Of a stretch of DNA of 64,000 bases, positions 17,562 through 27,420 are shown one piece after another. Origin of the DNA: Thermoguttaceae bacterium (GTDB lineage: Bacteria > Planctomycetota > Planctomycetia > Pirellulales > Thermoguttaceae); contig JARKPK010000052.1 in assembly GCA_029975295.1 (NCBI GenBank), positions 32,821-96,820 on the forward strand, read 5' to 3'. The notes under the pieces are model-generated. The model had not been told where the DNA came from. It ran no database searches and was given only the letters and a program-made list of their open reading frames with translations. Numbering within the stretch: the stretch's first letter is position 1; each line of letters starts with the position of its first letter. Made by a program: the position numbers and the translations under genes.

Positions 17562-19466
17562 ATGGCCATCCGTTCTGCGCTGTTGTTCGTTCTGATAATT
17601 GCGGTTGTGTCGATTGTTACGATCGATCGATCCCTTCTGCCGTCCGCCAAGGGCGCCGAGCGAACCAGCGCTTCGGCCGACACTGAGAGCGAAGCCCTTG
17701 TCGATAACGTGGCCGCAGCCAACGGGATGGCAGCGACGCCCGAAAAAGATCAAGAAGGGCAGAAAGAAAAGAATCGCGCGGAGAAGCCTCGCGACACGGG
17801 AGAAAAGAAACCGGAAAAACCAGCGCCCACCGAGGAAAAGAAGCCGGAAGGCGGCAAGAAACCCGACGGCGAAAAACCCGTCCAGAAGGCGGGCGGATCG
17901 AATGCTGAAGCCAAGTCGGGCGCGGCGGCCGACAAAGATCCGGCCAAAGCGGCGGCGGCGACGCCCGAGGCGGCGAAGACGGAGCCGCCCAAGCCGGCCA
18001 CGGTCGAGGTGAAGCGACAGCCGTTGAAAATCGAAGCGACGTTCGACGGGGTTTTCGAGTCGCAGCAGATGGCCGAGTTGGTGTTGCGCCCGGCGGAGTG
18101 GCAAGGCTTGACCGTCATGCACGCAGTCGAACATGGAAAGGTGGTCCGACGCGGCGATGTGATTGTAACGCTGGAGTTGGAGAAGATCGACCGCGCGCTG
18201 GCCGACCTTCGTGCCGATTTACGCCTGAACGAGCTTTCCCTCAGACAGGCGGAAGAGGAGTTGCGGGCCATCGAGGCGCTGGCACCGATCGATTTGGCGT
18301 CCGCCGAGCGCATCAACAAACAAACGCGCGAAGACACCGAGTTGTACAAGGGCGTCTTCCGGCCGATGAACGTACGCAGCGCGGAGATGATGATGAAACT
18401 GGCCGATTTCCGGCTTCAGAACGCTGAGGAGGAAATGGAACAGCTCGAAAAGATGTACAAAGCCGACGACTTGACGGAAGAAACCGAGAAGATCGTCCTC
18501 AAGCGGGCTCAAATGCAACTGGAAGTTGCGAGATTCAATCGCGAGATCGCCAAGATCCAATTCGAAGACGCGATCAAACGCGATATTCCGCGCGCGGACG
18601 CGCGCATCGACGAGGCGGCCCGACGCGCCGACATTGCCTGGCAACGCACGCGCGTGCTCGCGCCGGTTGCGTTGGAAAAGCAGCGATTGGAGGTGGAAAA
18701 GCTCCGCGTGGCCCGAGCCCGTTCCGAGGAGCGATTCGCAAAGTTGTCGGCGGACCGCGAGCAAATGACGGTTCGAGCCCCGATCGACGGGGTCGTTTAC
18801 TACGGCGCGTGCGATCGCGGCCGTTGGGGCACCGGTCTCGGCGAGCAATTGCAGCGGGGAGCAACGCTTCAGCCCAACAAGGTGTTTGCGACGGTCGTGC
18901 AGCCTCGCCCCTTGGCGGTGCGAATCAATGTTCCCGAAAAACAGCTTATCAATGCGCGCGTCGGGATGAAAGCGACCATCAAGCCGGCGGCGTTGCCCGA
19001 AGTGCGACTGGACGGCATCGTCGATCGGGTGACGGCTGTTCCGTTGAGCGGCGGGGTGTTTGATGCGAAGATCACCTTGGCTGCGGAAAAGGCAGCCGAA
19101 TCATTGATGCCCGGCATGACAGGCGAAGTGAAGGTTCTGGCCTACGACAAGCGCGACGCCGTGGTGGTTCCAGCGGCCGCCGTTGCAACCGACGAAGACG
19201 ATGATCGTAAGCATTTCGTCTATCTCATGGCCGAAGGGAAGCCGAAGAAACAGCCGATTAAGATCGGCCGCAAGACGGACAAACTGGTCGAAGTGCTTGC
19301 CGGCGTGGAGCCCGGGCAGCACGTGCTGGCCGAAGCTCCCAAGGATAAATCGGCCGATGCGGGGGCGGCGAAACCCGCTGCGGCCGGGAAGGCCGAACCG
19401 ACTGGATCGGGCAAGCCGACCCAGCCTGCCGCGTCGGCGGGCGATTCGGCCAAGCAATCGAAATAG
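17562..19466 (+). CDS. HlyD/RND-type efflux adaptor with charged linker
   Basis: This 634-residue exported protein resembles periplasmic adaptor subunits. It starts with a signal-anchor (about 5-25). A Lys/Glu/Pro/Ala-rich low-complexity segment of roughly 100 residues follows (about 55-145). Next comes a first lipoyl-like half, a long helical hairpin with heptad character, and the second lipoyl half (VRAPIDGVVYYG). A beta-barrel and a membrane-proximal domain end in another Lys/Pro/Ala tail. GGAGGA lies 8-9 nt before the ATG. It is transcribed away from the MacAB-type operon. No pump gene follows it, so its partner is unknown; it may share the neighbouring transporter or the MMPL protein. 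Confidence 0.85.
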   Translation: MAIRSALLFVLIIAVVSIVTIDRSLLPSAKGAERTSASADTESEALVDNVAAANGMAATPEKDQEGQKEKNRAEKPRDTGEKKPEKPAPTEEKKPEGGKKPDGEKPVQKAGGSNAEAKSGAAADKDPAKAAAATPEAAKTEPPKPATVEVKRQPLKIEATFDGVFESQQMAELVLRPAEWQGLTVMHAVEHGKVVRRGDVIVTLELEKIDRALADLRADLRLNELSLRQAEEELRAIEALAPIDLASAERINKQTREDTELYKGVFRPMNVRSAEMMMKLADFRLQNAEEEMEQLEKMYKADDLTEETEKIVLKRAQMQLEVARFNREIAKIQFEDAIKRDIPRADARIDEAARRADIAWQRTRVLAPVALEKQRLEVEKLRVARARSEERFAKLSADREQMTVRAPIDGVVYYGACDRGRWGTGLGEQLQRGATLQPNKVFATVVQPRPLAVRINVPEKQLINARVGMKATIKPAALPEVRLDGIVDRVTAVPLSGGVFDAKITLAAEKAAESLMPGMTGEVKVLAYDKRDAVVVPAAAVATDEDDDRKHFVYLMAEGKPKKQPIKIGRKTDKLVEVLAGVEPGQHVLAEAPKDKSADAGAAKPAAAGKAEPTGSGKPTQPAASAGDSAKQSK

Positions 19467-19674
19467 GTCGTTCATTTCCCGTTGAATCGCAACGCACCCG
19501 CGAACAACTAGGCGGGAGAGAACCCCGGGGAGATTGTCGGAGCTGCGGTTCCGAATCGGCTGACGGCTGTTGCCCAGGTGCTGCATAATGGAATGGTGCA
19601 GTTCGGCGGCAAGCCGACCGCCCGGCTCCGGTCGCAAGGCGCTGTCGTCTTCGAAAGGTCTGCGGCCCGGTGGG

Positions 19675-21045
19675 ATGAAAGAGAACGTACTAGCTGACGG
19701 AGCAACCGAAGTGCCTCGATCGTTTCCATCGGTTCGTTTTGTTCGAGAGCAGAGTCGCGATTCGACATCGGAGCGTCGTTCTCGGTCGGCTCCCTCCGAT
19801 CGCGCAAGAATCGCCCGATCGAGTTGTTGTCGCCGTAGTGCTTGTGCGATTCGGGCGGCGGTGATCGGTTGGGTCGGCTCGTGGGTGTTGATCGGCGGCT
19901 GGGCCGATGGCTTGCGGACGGTGGCTGCTGCCGAGGCGGTTGCGGCCGCCTTGGGGGCGTCGCCAAAGCCGCCGCCCATCGAAGCGCCCACGCGCAAACA
20001 GATCGACGAGGCGATCGCTCGCGGCGTCGATTTCCTTCTGCAACGGCAGAACCCCGATGGTTCCTGGGGCTTGCCCGACATGCGGCGCCCGTATCAGGTC
20101 ACCGCGCCGATTCCCGGGGCGCACCATGCGTTTCGGGCGGGCACGAGCGGGCTGTGCATTTCGGCGCTGATCGAGGCCGGCGGCGATCGGCCCGACGTTC
20201 AAAAATCGCTCGATCGCGCGGAGCAATGGGCGTGTCAAACGCTGCCGCGATTGCGCCGGGCCACGCCCGATGTCTTCTACAACTCGTGGGGGCACATTTA
20301 TTCCATCGCGGCTTTGGTGCAACTGCGAACGCGCTGCGGAGATGATGCGGCCAGGCGGCAGCGAATCGATGAGACACTGAAACAGCAGATGGAATTGCTC
20401 GAACGATACGAAGTGGTCGATGGTGGATGGGCGTATTACGATTTCGAGATCGGCACGAAGAAGCCCGCCGGATCGTCGATCAGCTTCGTGTCTGCTGCCG
20501 CGCTGGTTTCGCTCGACGCCGCGAAGCAGGCGGGCTTTCAGATGGATCGTAAGACAATCGATCGCGCCATCGAGTCGATCAATCGGCAACGGAAGTCCGA
20601 CTTTTCGTACTGCTACGGAGAGTACCTAAAGTACAATCCGATGCATCCGGTCAATCGGCCCGCGGGCAGTCTCGGGCGCAGCCAGTGCTGCAACTTGGCG
20701 CTGCGGCTGTGGGGCGACGCTTCCGTCACCGACGAGGTGCTGAAATCTTGGCTCGATCGCCTCTACGCCCGCAACGGCTGGCTCGACATCGGTCGCAAAC
20801 GGCCCATTCCGCACGAATCGCACTTCGCCATTGCGGGCTATTTCTTCTACTTCGGCCATTATTACGGCGCCCGTTGCATCGAACTGCTTCCCCAAGAGCA
20901 GCGCGCACCGTATCAGGTGCAGTTGGCCCGCATCTTGATCGACTTGCAGGAAAAAGACGGTTCGTGGTGGGACTTTCCCATGTACGACTATCATCAACAG
21001 TACGGCACGGCCTTCGCCCTGATGTCGCTGGCGCGCTGCCGCTAG
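19675..21045 (+). CDS. Exported protein with prenyltransferase/squalene-cyclase-type repeats
   Basis: The 456-residue product has alpha-barrel repeats like those of squalene-hopene cyclases and prenyltransferases. QW-type motifs are visible as RQNPDGSWG near residues 120-130 and QEKDGSWWD near the C-terminus, with repeated helical GxGxxxxxLxxAG-like segments between. A hydrophobic stretch at about 60-80 suggests a signal anchor preceded by an Arg/Ser-rich region. No DxDD acid motif is seen, so cyclase activity is not supported. The start is uncertain: the ATG at 19675 lacks a good ribosome site, and an earlier ATG at 19570 is also in frame. Many planctomycetes carry such proteins of unknown role. 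Confidence 0.75.
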   Translation: MKENVLADGATEVPRSFPSVRFVREQSRDSTSERRSRSAPSDRARIARSSCCRRSACAIRAAVIGWVGSWVLIGGWADGLRTVAAAEAVAAALGASPKPPPIEAPTRKQIDEAIARGVDFLLQRQNPDGSWGLPDMRRPYQVTAPIPGAHHAFRAGTSGLCISALIEAGGDRPDVQKSLDRAEQWACQTLPRLRRATPDVFYNSWGHIYSIAALVQLRTRCGDDAARRQRIDETLKQQMELLERYEVVDGGWAYYDFEIGTKKPAGSSISFVSAAALVSLDAAKQAGFQMDRKTIDRAIESINRQRKSDFSYCYGEYLKYNPMHPVNRPAGSLGRSQCCNLALRLWGDASVTDEVLKSWLDRLYARNGWLDIGRKRPIPHESHFAIAGYFFYFGHYYGARCIELLPQEQRAPYQVQLARILIDLQEKDGSWWDFPMYDYHQQYGTAFALMSLARCR

Positions 21046-21132
21046 CCTTGCCGCAGCGCCGCGCAAAGAGGGATAAGGCCCGCTTCGCGCGGCGCGTATC
21101 GCTGCAGGTCGCCGTTGGTTGCGGCTGCGTTG

Positions 21133-22296
21133 TTACGGCAGTTCCGGGGGATCGACCACGGGAAACTCGCCGGAAAGAGCGTTCAGGAAGGCCACGATGT
21201 CTTTCTGATCCGTTTCGGTCAGCTTGGCCTCGCGAACCGGGCGAAACATGCGATCCAGATTCGGATTGTCGCGCCCTCCGGCGGCCATCAGCGCGACCGC
21301 TTCTTCGAGGGTCGCCGCACTGCCGTCGTGGAAGTAGGGCGCCGTCTTGGCGACATCCCGCAGCATGGGCACGCGGAACTTGCCCTTGTCGCTTTCCTTT
21401 TTCGTAACTTCCATCAATCCGCCATCGGGCGATTCTTTATCCCAGCTCACGCCGGCGTTATAGAAGCGGAAATTGCTGAACAGTTCCGGGGCGTGGCAGG
21501 TGGCGCAGCCGGCGTCGTCGAATTTCTGCATGCCCCGCTTCTGCGCGTCCGTCAGCGCGCTTTCGTCGCCGTCTTGGTATTTGTCGTACGGCGAGTTGCC
21601 GCTGAGCACGGTCCGCTCGAAGGCGGCAATCGCCTTGGCTACGCCTTCTTCGGTCACATCCGTGCCGAACACCTTCTGGAAGTGTTCTTTGTAGGGAGTC
21701 AGTCGATTCAACTCGGCGATCATGGCGTCGAGGGTGTGGCCCATCTCGATCGGATTGGCGATTGGCCCCAGCGCCTGTTCTTCAAGCGACTTGGCCCGAC
21801 CGTCCCAGAACAGCACCGGCGCGTAGGCTGTGTTGATCACCGAGGGCGAATTGCGCCCGCCCTTCTGGCCGCCGATGCCCGTGCTCACCGGAGTTGTTTC
21901 GGCCCAGGCGTGTTTCGGGTCGTGGCAAGTGGCGCACGAAACGGTTCCGTCCTTGCTGAGCCGCTTGTCGAAGTAGAGCATGCGTCCCAAGGCCACCTTT
22001 TCCACAGTCATCGGATTGTCGGCCGGCACCGGCACGGCCGGCAATCCCTTAGGCACCTTGATCGTGTAGGGCGTTCCTTGCGGGGCCTGCGCGGCGGCGG
22101 GATCGGGTTTCGGCGCGGGCGGTTCTTCGCTCGGCGCTGGTGGCGTTGCCGCCGCGGGGTCTTTGGCCGGCGCGGCGGGCTCGGTCTTCTTGGCGGAAGG
22201 CTGCGGCCCGCCCGCTTTTTGATTCGGCCCGCATCCCACCGAAAAACCAATCGAGCAAGACAACGCGAACGCGATCAGACCTGTACAGCGTCTCAT
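21133..22296 (-). CDS. Di-haem cytochrome c peroxidase (MauG/CcpA family), lipoprotein
   Basis: This 387-residue protein has two CxxCH haem-binding motifs: SCATCH near residue 118 and GCATCH near residue 262. It carries the family landmarks LGRMLYFDKRLS, RNSPSVINTAY and FWDGRAKSLEEQA. Bacterial members reduce hydrogen peroxide in the periplasm using electrons from small cytochromes; MauG-like ones oxidise protein residues. A lipobox SVGC at about residue 22 follows a hydrophobic signal, so it should be membrane-tethered, with a Pro/Ala-rich linker of about 50 residues before the enzyme domain. The start at 22296 has GGGAGGG at good spacing; an upstream in-frame extension to 22497 is not supported. 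It is convergent with the preceding gene. Confidence 0.93.
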   Translation of the reverse strand: MRRCTGLIAFALSCSIGFSVGCGPNQKAGGPQPSAKKTEPAAPAKDPAAATPPAPSEEPPAPKPDPAAAQAPQGTPYTIKVPKGLPAVPVPADNPMTVEKVALGRMLYFDKRLSKDGTVSCATCHDPKHAWAETTPVSTGIGGQKGGRNSPSVINTAYAPVLFWDGRAKSLEEQALGPIANPIEMGHTLDAMIAELNRLTPYKEHFQKVFGTDVTEEGVAKAIAAFERTVLSGNSPYDKYQDGDESALTDAQKRGMQKFDDAGCATCHAPELFSNFRFYNAGVSWDKESPDGGLMEVTKKESDKGKFRVPMLRDVAKTAPYFHDGSAATLEEAVALMAAGGRDNPNLDRMFRPVREAKLTETDQKDIVAFLNALSGEFPVVDPPELP

Positions 22297-23066
22297 GGCA
22301 CGATCCCTCCCGGATGGTGAATGTTCTGCGCGGCGCGGCAACGGTTCGCGGTCGCTAACGAGACTGTCAATCCCTTGACCAGAGACAGAGAGACAGACGC
22401 CGAGATCTCGATCGGCGACCGGCCGATGTGACTGGGCGAGCGCTATTCCGTCGTTCCGCTTCTTTCTGTAAGGATCGACATGACCGATTGCGACCACGAT
22501 TGCAGCGATTGCTCATCGCGCGAAAACGTGTTTACCGCGCCTGTCTGGTTCTGGCAAGCATTAGACAGCCAAAATCGGCGCGATTTCGGCAAAGGCGTCA
22601 TTCGCCCTCGACCCGGCGGCCAGATTTTGCACGAAAACATGCGGAATCGCGGCTTGCCGATACGCGACGCGGCCGACAGAGACATCAAACGCGCACCGAG
22701 CGCCATCGCTGCAATTCTGAAGGACGCAGCGTTCTCGGGCTCGGCGTCGGACCTTGGCGAAATACGACGGGGTGTTCCGCCGATCACCCAACGCAGTCAA
22801 TGGCCTTTCGTTGCGGCCATCGTGAATGGGCTTTCATCGCAGCCATCGACAGAGAAGAACTGGAACCCGGCCGTACCGGGGGCGGTGAGCTGCTCCCGGC
22901 GAAGGAACGGACGCACTCCGAAAGCCTCGAACACGGCAAAAAATGGCCCGCGACGCGATTCGGCACGGCGCCTTATTGCCGGCGTCGCCGACGGCAGGTC
23001 CATAGAGGCTCGACCGTTTACGTGCCAACGGACCGCTGCTGCCCCGACGAACCGCTGCCGGAACGA
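22297..23066. other. Intergenic spacer between peroxidase and PilZ genes
   Basis: I see no gene, hairpin terminator or convincing promoter in this 770-nt stretch. A minus-strand TTGACA (22370-22365) has no matching -10. Confidence 0.4.
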
Positions 23067-23423
23067 CTAGAGGTACACACGCTCGGTGAACTGGCAGCCG
23101 ACGCGGAAGAACTCGCCGTTGACGGCCGAAATCGGCGCCACGTTGGTCACCTTGGCGACCACGTACATCGGCATCTTTTGCGGTCCCAAAGCGACGACGA
23201 GCGACTCGAAGTCGGGTTTGTCGGCCGTGACAAAGCAGAGCCCGCCGCAGGAGATATCGACGCACGAAACGCGATAGAAGTCGCATTTCCGCGGCAATTG
23301 GCCGCCGCAGATCGGCGCGATTTCCTGTTGGAATCGATACTGCATGCGAGGGCTCTTGCGCAGCTCCTCGACGCGCTGGCTCACTTCAACAAGATTGGCG
23401 ATGGATGGAAGTGCTTCGATCAT
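23067..23423 (-). CDS. PilZ domain protein (c-di-GMP receptor)
   Basis: This 118-residue single-domain protein has the two hallmarks of a c-di-GMP-binding PilZ fold. RxxxR appears as RMQYR after KSP (about residues 26-30), and DxSxxG as DISCGG about 30 residues later. Beta strands and a closing FRVGCQF follow. Such proteins sense c-di-GMP and act on motility, exopolysaccharide or transcription through partners. It stands alone between two long spacers, so the partner cannot be named. The FliN-like gene at the left edge is 22 kb away. I infer binding competence only from the motifs. Confidence 0.85.
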   Translation of the reverse strand: MIEALPSIANLVEVSQRVEELRKSPRMQYRFQQEIAPICGGQLPRKCDFYRVSCVDISCGGLCFVTADKPDFESLVVALGPQKMPMYVVAKVTNVAPISAVNGEFFRVGCQFTERVYL

Positions 23424-24090
23424 AGCGATTGCCGAATGATGTCAGGCGGGGAAACGGAAGGATGGTTCAACGGCGGTCCGGCAGTCCATCGCCGAACAGC
23501 CTATCGTCACTTGTTTGCGCGATTTGCTTATGTTGTCTGGTTGCTGTAATTGGTGCGACCGGCATTTGCCGTAAGAAGTTCGGCAGGATGCGGTTCGTCG
23601 CTTGAGCATTTTCGTCAAACAGGCTGCATCGAAGCGAGTGATTACACTAATTCGCGTCGTCGTCGCAAGCCAGAAAAATATACGTTATTTGCCTAGCGCA
23701 GTACGACTATGATCCCTTCTGAGGGGTGGGAAGGCCGTCGCGGCAGGCTTCGGGCGATCGGTTCGCAACGGATGAATCGATGCTGACGGCGAACCAGGGA
23801 CGCGTGACATGGGCCGGTGCCCTGCTGCTGCGGCTTGCCGTTGGGCTGGGCGACTGACGGATCGCGTTGAGCCAGCACGGCCCGCGGCTGTTCTCGTGGG
23901 CGCCGACGGGTTTGCTCTGGAGTTGGGGGACGGATATGATGGGCTGTCGCTGTTGGTTCGCCTCGCGTTTAGGCCGTCGGCCTCTCGCCCGACGGGTCGG
24001 TTGCATCAGTTGGCTGAGTAATTGCGGGCAGCGCCATGCCGAACGGCGGTTGGCTGGCGGTCGGTGTCTTGTTTTAGATAGGGTCCATCG
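23424..24090. other. Intergenic spacer upstream of the M16 peptidase
   Basis: No gene is visible. The stretch 23640-23715 is distinctly AT-richer and holds TATGAT at 23708-23713 (rightward) with only a weak TTATTT 17 nt before it. This is the likeliest place for the peptidase promoter. Confidence 0.4.
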
Positions 24091-26907
24091 ATGAGCAATG
24101 AGTTCGCGCGATATTTCGGCCGAAAATCGTCGGCCGAGTGCGGTGCGGTTGTCTCTCTGGCCAAGCTTGTGCGCCCAGCGGGGCGGCGGGCCGATTGGCC
24201 CTTGAATTGGGCGGGGAGGCTTGGTTGGTGGGCGTGGATATGCGCGCTGGCGGTCGTTTGCGGAATGCAGATGGCGGCGCGGGCGGGGGAACCCGAACGG
24301 CGAAATCAAGAGGCAAGAACGACGATGGTAAAGCGATTGCAGCGGTTGCCCGATCAAATCACCTTGGCCGAGTTGTCGAACGGCCTGACGGTTATCGTTC
24401 AAGAGAACCGCACGGCCCCGGTGGCGACGGTGCGGTGTTTCGTGCGCAACACCGGCAGCGCCTTCGAGGGGCGGCATTTGGGGGCCGGATTGAGCCATGT
24501 GCTGGAGCATGTGGTGGCCGGCGGCAGCACGACGAAAAGGACGGAAAAAGAGATCGAGCGATTGATCGATCGAATCGGCGGGGCGACCAACGCCTTCACC
24601 TCGGACGACCGCACCGTGTATTTCATCGATTGCCCGGCCAAAGACGTGAACTTGGCGGTGGAATTGATCGCCGATTCGATGGCGCGCTGCGCCTTTGCAC
24701 CGGAGGAATTCGCCCGTGAGTTGGCCGTGGTGCGTCAGGAACTGGCCGACGGCGAGGTCGACCGCCGCCGGGTGCTCTGGAAGATGCTTCAACAGACGAT
24801 CTACTTGGAACACCCGGCGCGTCATCCCGTGATCGGCTACCTCGATGTGCTCAATCGAACGACCAACGATACGATTGTGGCGTTCTATCGAGAGCGGTAC
24901 GTGCCGAACAATCAAGTGTTCGTCGTGGTGGGCGACGTGGAAGCGGATGCGATCGTTGAAAACGTAGCGCGGCATTTTGAAGGAGTGCCCCGGGGCGCGG
25001 AGACATTCGTGCCGATGCCCGACGAACCTATGCAGAGCAGCCCGCGCGAGGCGATCCGCGAAATGGACGGGGCGACGTTCGACCTGGTTCTGGCTTGGCC
25101 GACGGTGCGGTTGAACGACCCGGACATGTACGCCCTCGACTTGGCGGCGGCCGTGCTGAGCGATGGCGACAGCTCGCGCCTGGTGCGACGGCTCAAGCAC
25201 GAGCAACCCTTGGCGCTGGCTGTGCGCGCGGCGAGCAACACGCCCTCGTACGTGCGCGGATTTTTCATGGTTCAGGCCTCGGCCCCGCCCGACACTTGGC
25301 GCCAGGTCGAGAAGGGAATCGCCGAGGAGATCGAACGACTGCACAACGAGTTGATTACGCCGGCGGAGTTGGCCAAGGTGCGCAAGCAGATGACCGCCGG
25401 TTTGGTTTTCGCCCGACAGACGGTGAAAAGCCAGGCGATGAGCATTGGCAACGGCGTTCTGGCGGCCGGCGATCCGTTGTACGAAAGCCGCTATGTGGAA
25501 CAACTCGCCAAGGTGACGGCCGAGCAGGTGCGCGACGCGGTGCGCAGGCACCTCGTTCCGCAACGGCTCAACCGAGTGGTGCTGGCGCCGCCGGGCGGCG
25601 CGGGCGCAACGGCATCGGAGGCCGCTAAGGGCGACGAATCGCCGATTCGCCGCGAGGTTTTGCCCAACGGATTGCGGGTATTGATCAAGCGCAGCGCCCA
25701 CCTCCCGATGGTGAACATTCAGATGTGCGCCCTCGGCAGCGCACTGGTTGATACTCCGCAGCAGGCGGGCCGGTCGCACTTGGTGGCGGCCATGCTCGAC
25801 CGCGGCACGGACAAGCACAACGCCCGAGAGATTGCCGAGTACTTCGACTCGATTGGCGGCACGTTGAATTTTAGCGCGGGTCGGTTCACCATCTCGGGCA
25901 GCGCGACCGTGTTGAAGGAAGACTTCGCCGGGGCGATGGAGATGTTCGCCGAGTGCGTCACGCGATCGACTTTTCCGGAAGACGAGTTTGCCAAGGTTCG
26001 CCAGTTGGCTTTGCGGGCGATCGAGGCTCGCCGGAACAGCCCTCAGGCGGAAGCTCAAGAGTTGTTCTTCGACCTCTTGCCGGCTGATTCGCCCTATCAT
26101 GTGATTCAGGGCGGGAAGAAGGAAACCGTCGGCGCGCTGACTGCCGAGGCGTTGCGGGAGTATCGTTCGCGCTACTTTGCGCCGAACAACATGGTTGTTT
26201 CGGTGTTCGGCGACATTGATCCCGAAGAGGCGCTGGCGCTGGTGCGGCGGCAGTTCGGCGGCTTGAAGGCCGATCCGGCCGTCGGGCAATGGGACTTCCG
26301 CAGGAATAACCGCATTGCTGAAACGGTGCGCAAACGCTACACGACGGCCAAGCCGACGGGCATGGTCATTCTCGGGTACGAGGGGCCGAGTATTTTCGAA
26401 AAAGACGACTACGCCGCCATCACCCTGCTCGACGCGGTGACCTCGGGCTACTCGTACCCGGGCGGCTGGCTGCACGAAGAGTTGCGCGGCGCCGGTTTGG
26501 TGTACTGGGTTCACGCGATGCCGCTGTCGGGGCCGTCGCCCGGTTTCTTCCTGGCGATGGCGCAAACGCACCCGGGCAAGGTTGACGAGGTTGTCGAGCG
26601 CATCGAGAAGAACATCCAGCGCGCGCGTCGCGGCCAGATCTCGGAAGAGGAGTTCGAAACGGCCGTCGATATGGTGCTGTCGCTGCATGCGCATGAGAAT
26701 ACGACCATTTCGGAGCAGGCAAGGCAAGCGGTTCTCGACGAGTTGTACGGATTGGGCTACGACTACGACACCCGATTTCCGGAACGGATCAAGGCGGTTA
26801 AACGCGACGACCTTGCCCGGGTGGCCAATAAGTACCTGAACCATGCGATCATCTTGACGATGGCCTCGGAGCCGGCTGCTAAAGAGGCGGCTCCGGCCCA
26901 ACAATAG
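24091..26907 (+). CDS. Two-domain M16 (pitrilysin) zinc peptidase, exported
   Basis: This 938-residue peptidase contains two consecutive M16 units. The first has the inverse zinc motif HVLEH (H136, H140 with catalytic E139) and the distal zinc ligand E217 in VRQELADG, 77 residues on, as expected for the family. The second half, from about residue 510, keeps the fold but has SHLVAAMLDRG in place of HxxEH. It therefore lacks metal ligands, as is normal for the C-terminal half. A hydrophobic stretch at about 43-62 acts as signal or anchor. Such enzymes clear peptides or mature exported proteins. It is monocistronic, followed by 513 nt of spacer. Confidence 0.93.
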   Translation: MSNEFARYFGRKSSAECGAVVSLAKLVRPAGRRADWPLNWAGRLGWWAWICALAVVCGMQMAARAGEPERRNQEARTTMVKRLQRLPDQITLAELSNGLTVIVQENRTAPVATVRCFVRNTGSAFEGRHLGAGLSHVLEHVVAGGSTTKRTEKEIERLIDRIGGATNAFTSDDRTVYFIDCPAKDVNLAVELIADSMARCAFAPEEFARELAVVRQELADGEVDRRRVLWKMLQQTIYLEHPARHPVIGYLDVLNRTTNDTIVAFYRERYVPNNQVFVVVGDVEADAIVENVARHFEGVPRGAETFVPMPDEPMQSSPREAIREMDGATFDLVLAWPTVRLNDPDMYALDLAAAVLSDGDSSRLVRRLKHEQPLALAVRAASNTPSYVRGFFMVQASAPPDTWRQVEKGIAEEIERLHNELITPAELAKVRKQMTAGLVFARQTVKSQAMSIGNGVLAAGDPLYESRYVEQLAKVTAEQVRDAVRRHLVPQRLNRVVLAPPGGAGATASEAAKGDESPIRREVLPNGLRVLIKRSAHLPMVNIQMCALGSALVDTPQQAGRSHLVAAMLDRGTDKHNAREIAEYFDSIGGTLNFSAGRFTISGSATVLKEDFAGAMEMFAECVTRSTFPEDEFAKVRQLALRAIEARRNSPQAEAQELFFDLLPADSPYHVIQGGKKETVGALTAEALREYRSRYFAPNNMVVSVFGDIDPEEALALVRRQFGGLKADPAVGQWDFRRNNRIAETVRKRYTTAKPTGMVILGYEGPSIFEKDDYAAITLLDAVTSGYSYPGGWLHEELRGAGLVYWVHAMPLSGPSPGFFLAMAQTHPGKVDEVVERIEKNIQRARRGQISEEEFETAVDMVLSLHAHENTTISEQARQAVLDELYGLGYDYDTRFPERIKAVKRDDLARVANKYLNHAIILTMASEPAAKEAAPAQQ

Positions 26908-27420
26908 CGTCGCCACTTGCGTTGGGCCCGATCGATCAAGCAGGGCCGCACCGGCGGCTCAGAGGCTGGCTGCGGCTGATAACTAGTGGCAGATTATCGA
27001 TTTACGATTGGCGGCGCTATCGACGCGACGTCCTGCGCCCCACCGGCTTCCTTGACGCTCCGGGAAAACACTGCTAGATTGGTCCGTTTCGTTTTCCACG
27101 GGCGTGCCGGGTTTTTCGTCGACCAGCGGCCGAGTCTTCGGTCGGTCTGTCGGTCGATCCTCTGACTCAGATTATCGGAAGGCGAATTGCGCCTCGGGCG
27201 ATGCGCGAACCGTGCATTGCTCGGCGGCCAACGTTCTTCCGGCGGCGCGGACGCTGTCGTGCGTTATGTCTGTGTCGGGCCGCTTTCAGGTCGGCCCCAG
27301 AAATGCGAGTGACGGCCGTGAGGCTTCGAGGGCTGTTCGGGTCATCGGTGCGATGGCAGGGAAGCCGACGGCGGCCCTCCGGTTCGATTCGTAACGTTTT
27401 GTTGACAAAGGGATGTTGAG
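26908..27420. other. Intergenic spacer with the ppdK promoter
   Basis: No gene is seen. It contains the TTGACG-17-TAGATT promoter at 27052-27080 and then a leader of about 330 nt with no obvious riboswitch or attenuator. Confidence 0.5.
27052..27080 (+). promoter_or_regulatory. Vegetative promoter of ppdK
   Basis: TTGACG (27052-27057, 5/6 match) is followed after exactly 17 nt by TAGATT (27075-27080, 4/6). Expected initiation is near 27087, leaving a leader of roughly 330 nt before the ppdK ATG. Confidence 0.55.

Noticed and set aside
22342..22370. Leftward TTGACA upstream of the peroxidase
   Set aside because: The hexamers at 17-18 nt spacing (GAACCG, AACCGT) do not resemble a -10.
23707..26916. 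Long leftward open frame opposite the M16 peptidase
   Set aside because: Antisense to a clear two-domain zinc peptidase; Arg/His-rich translation.
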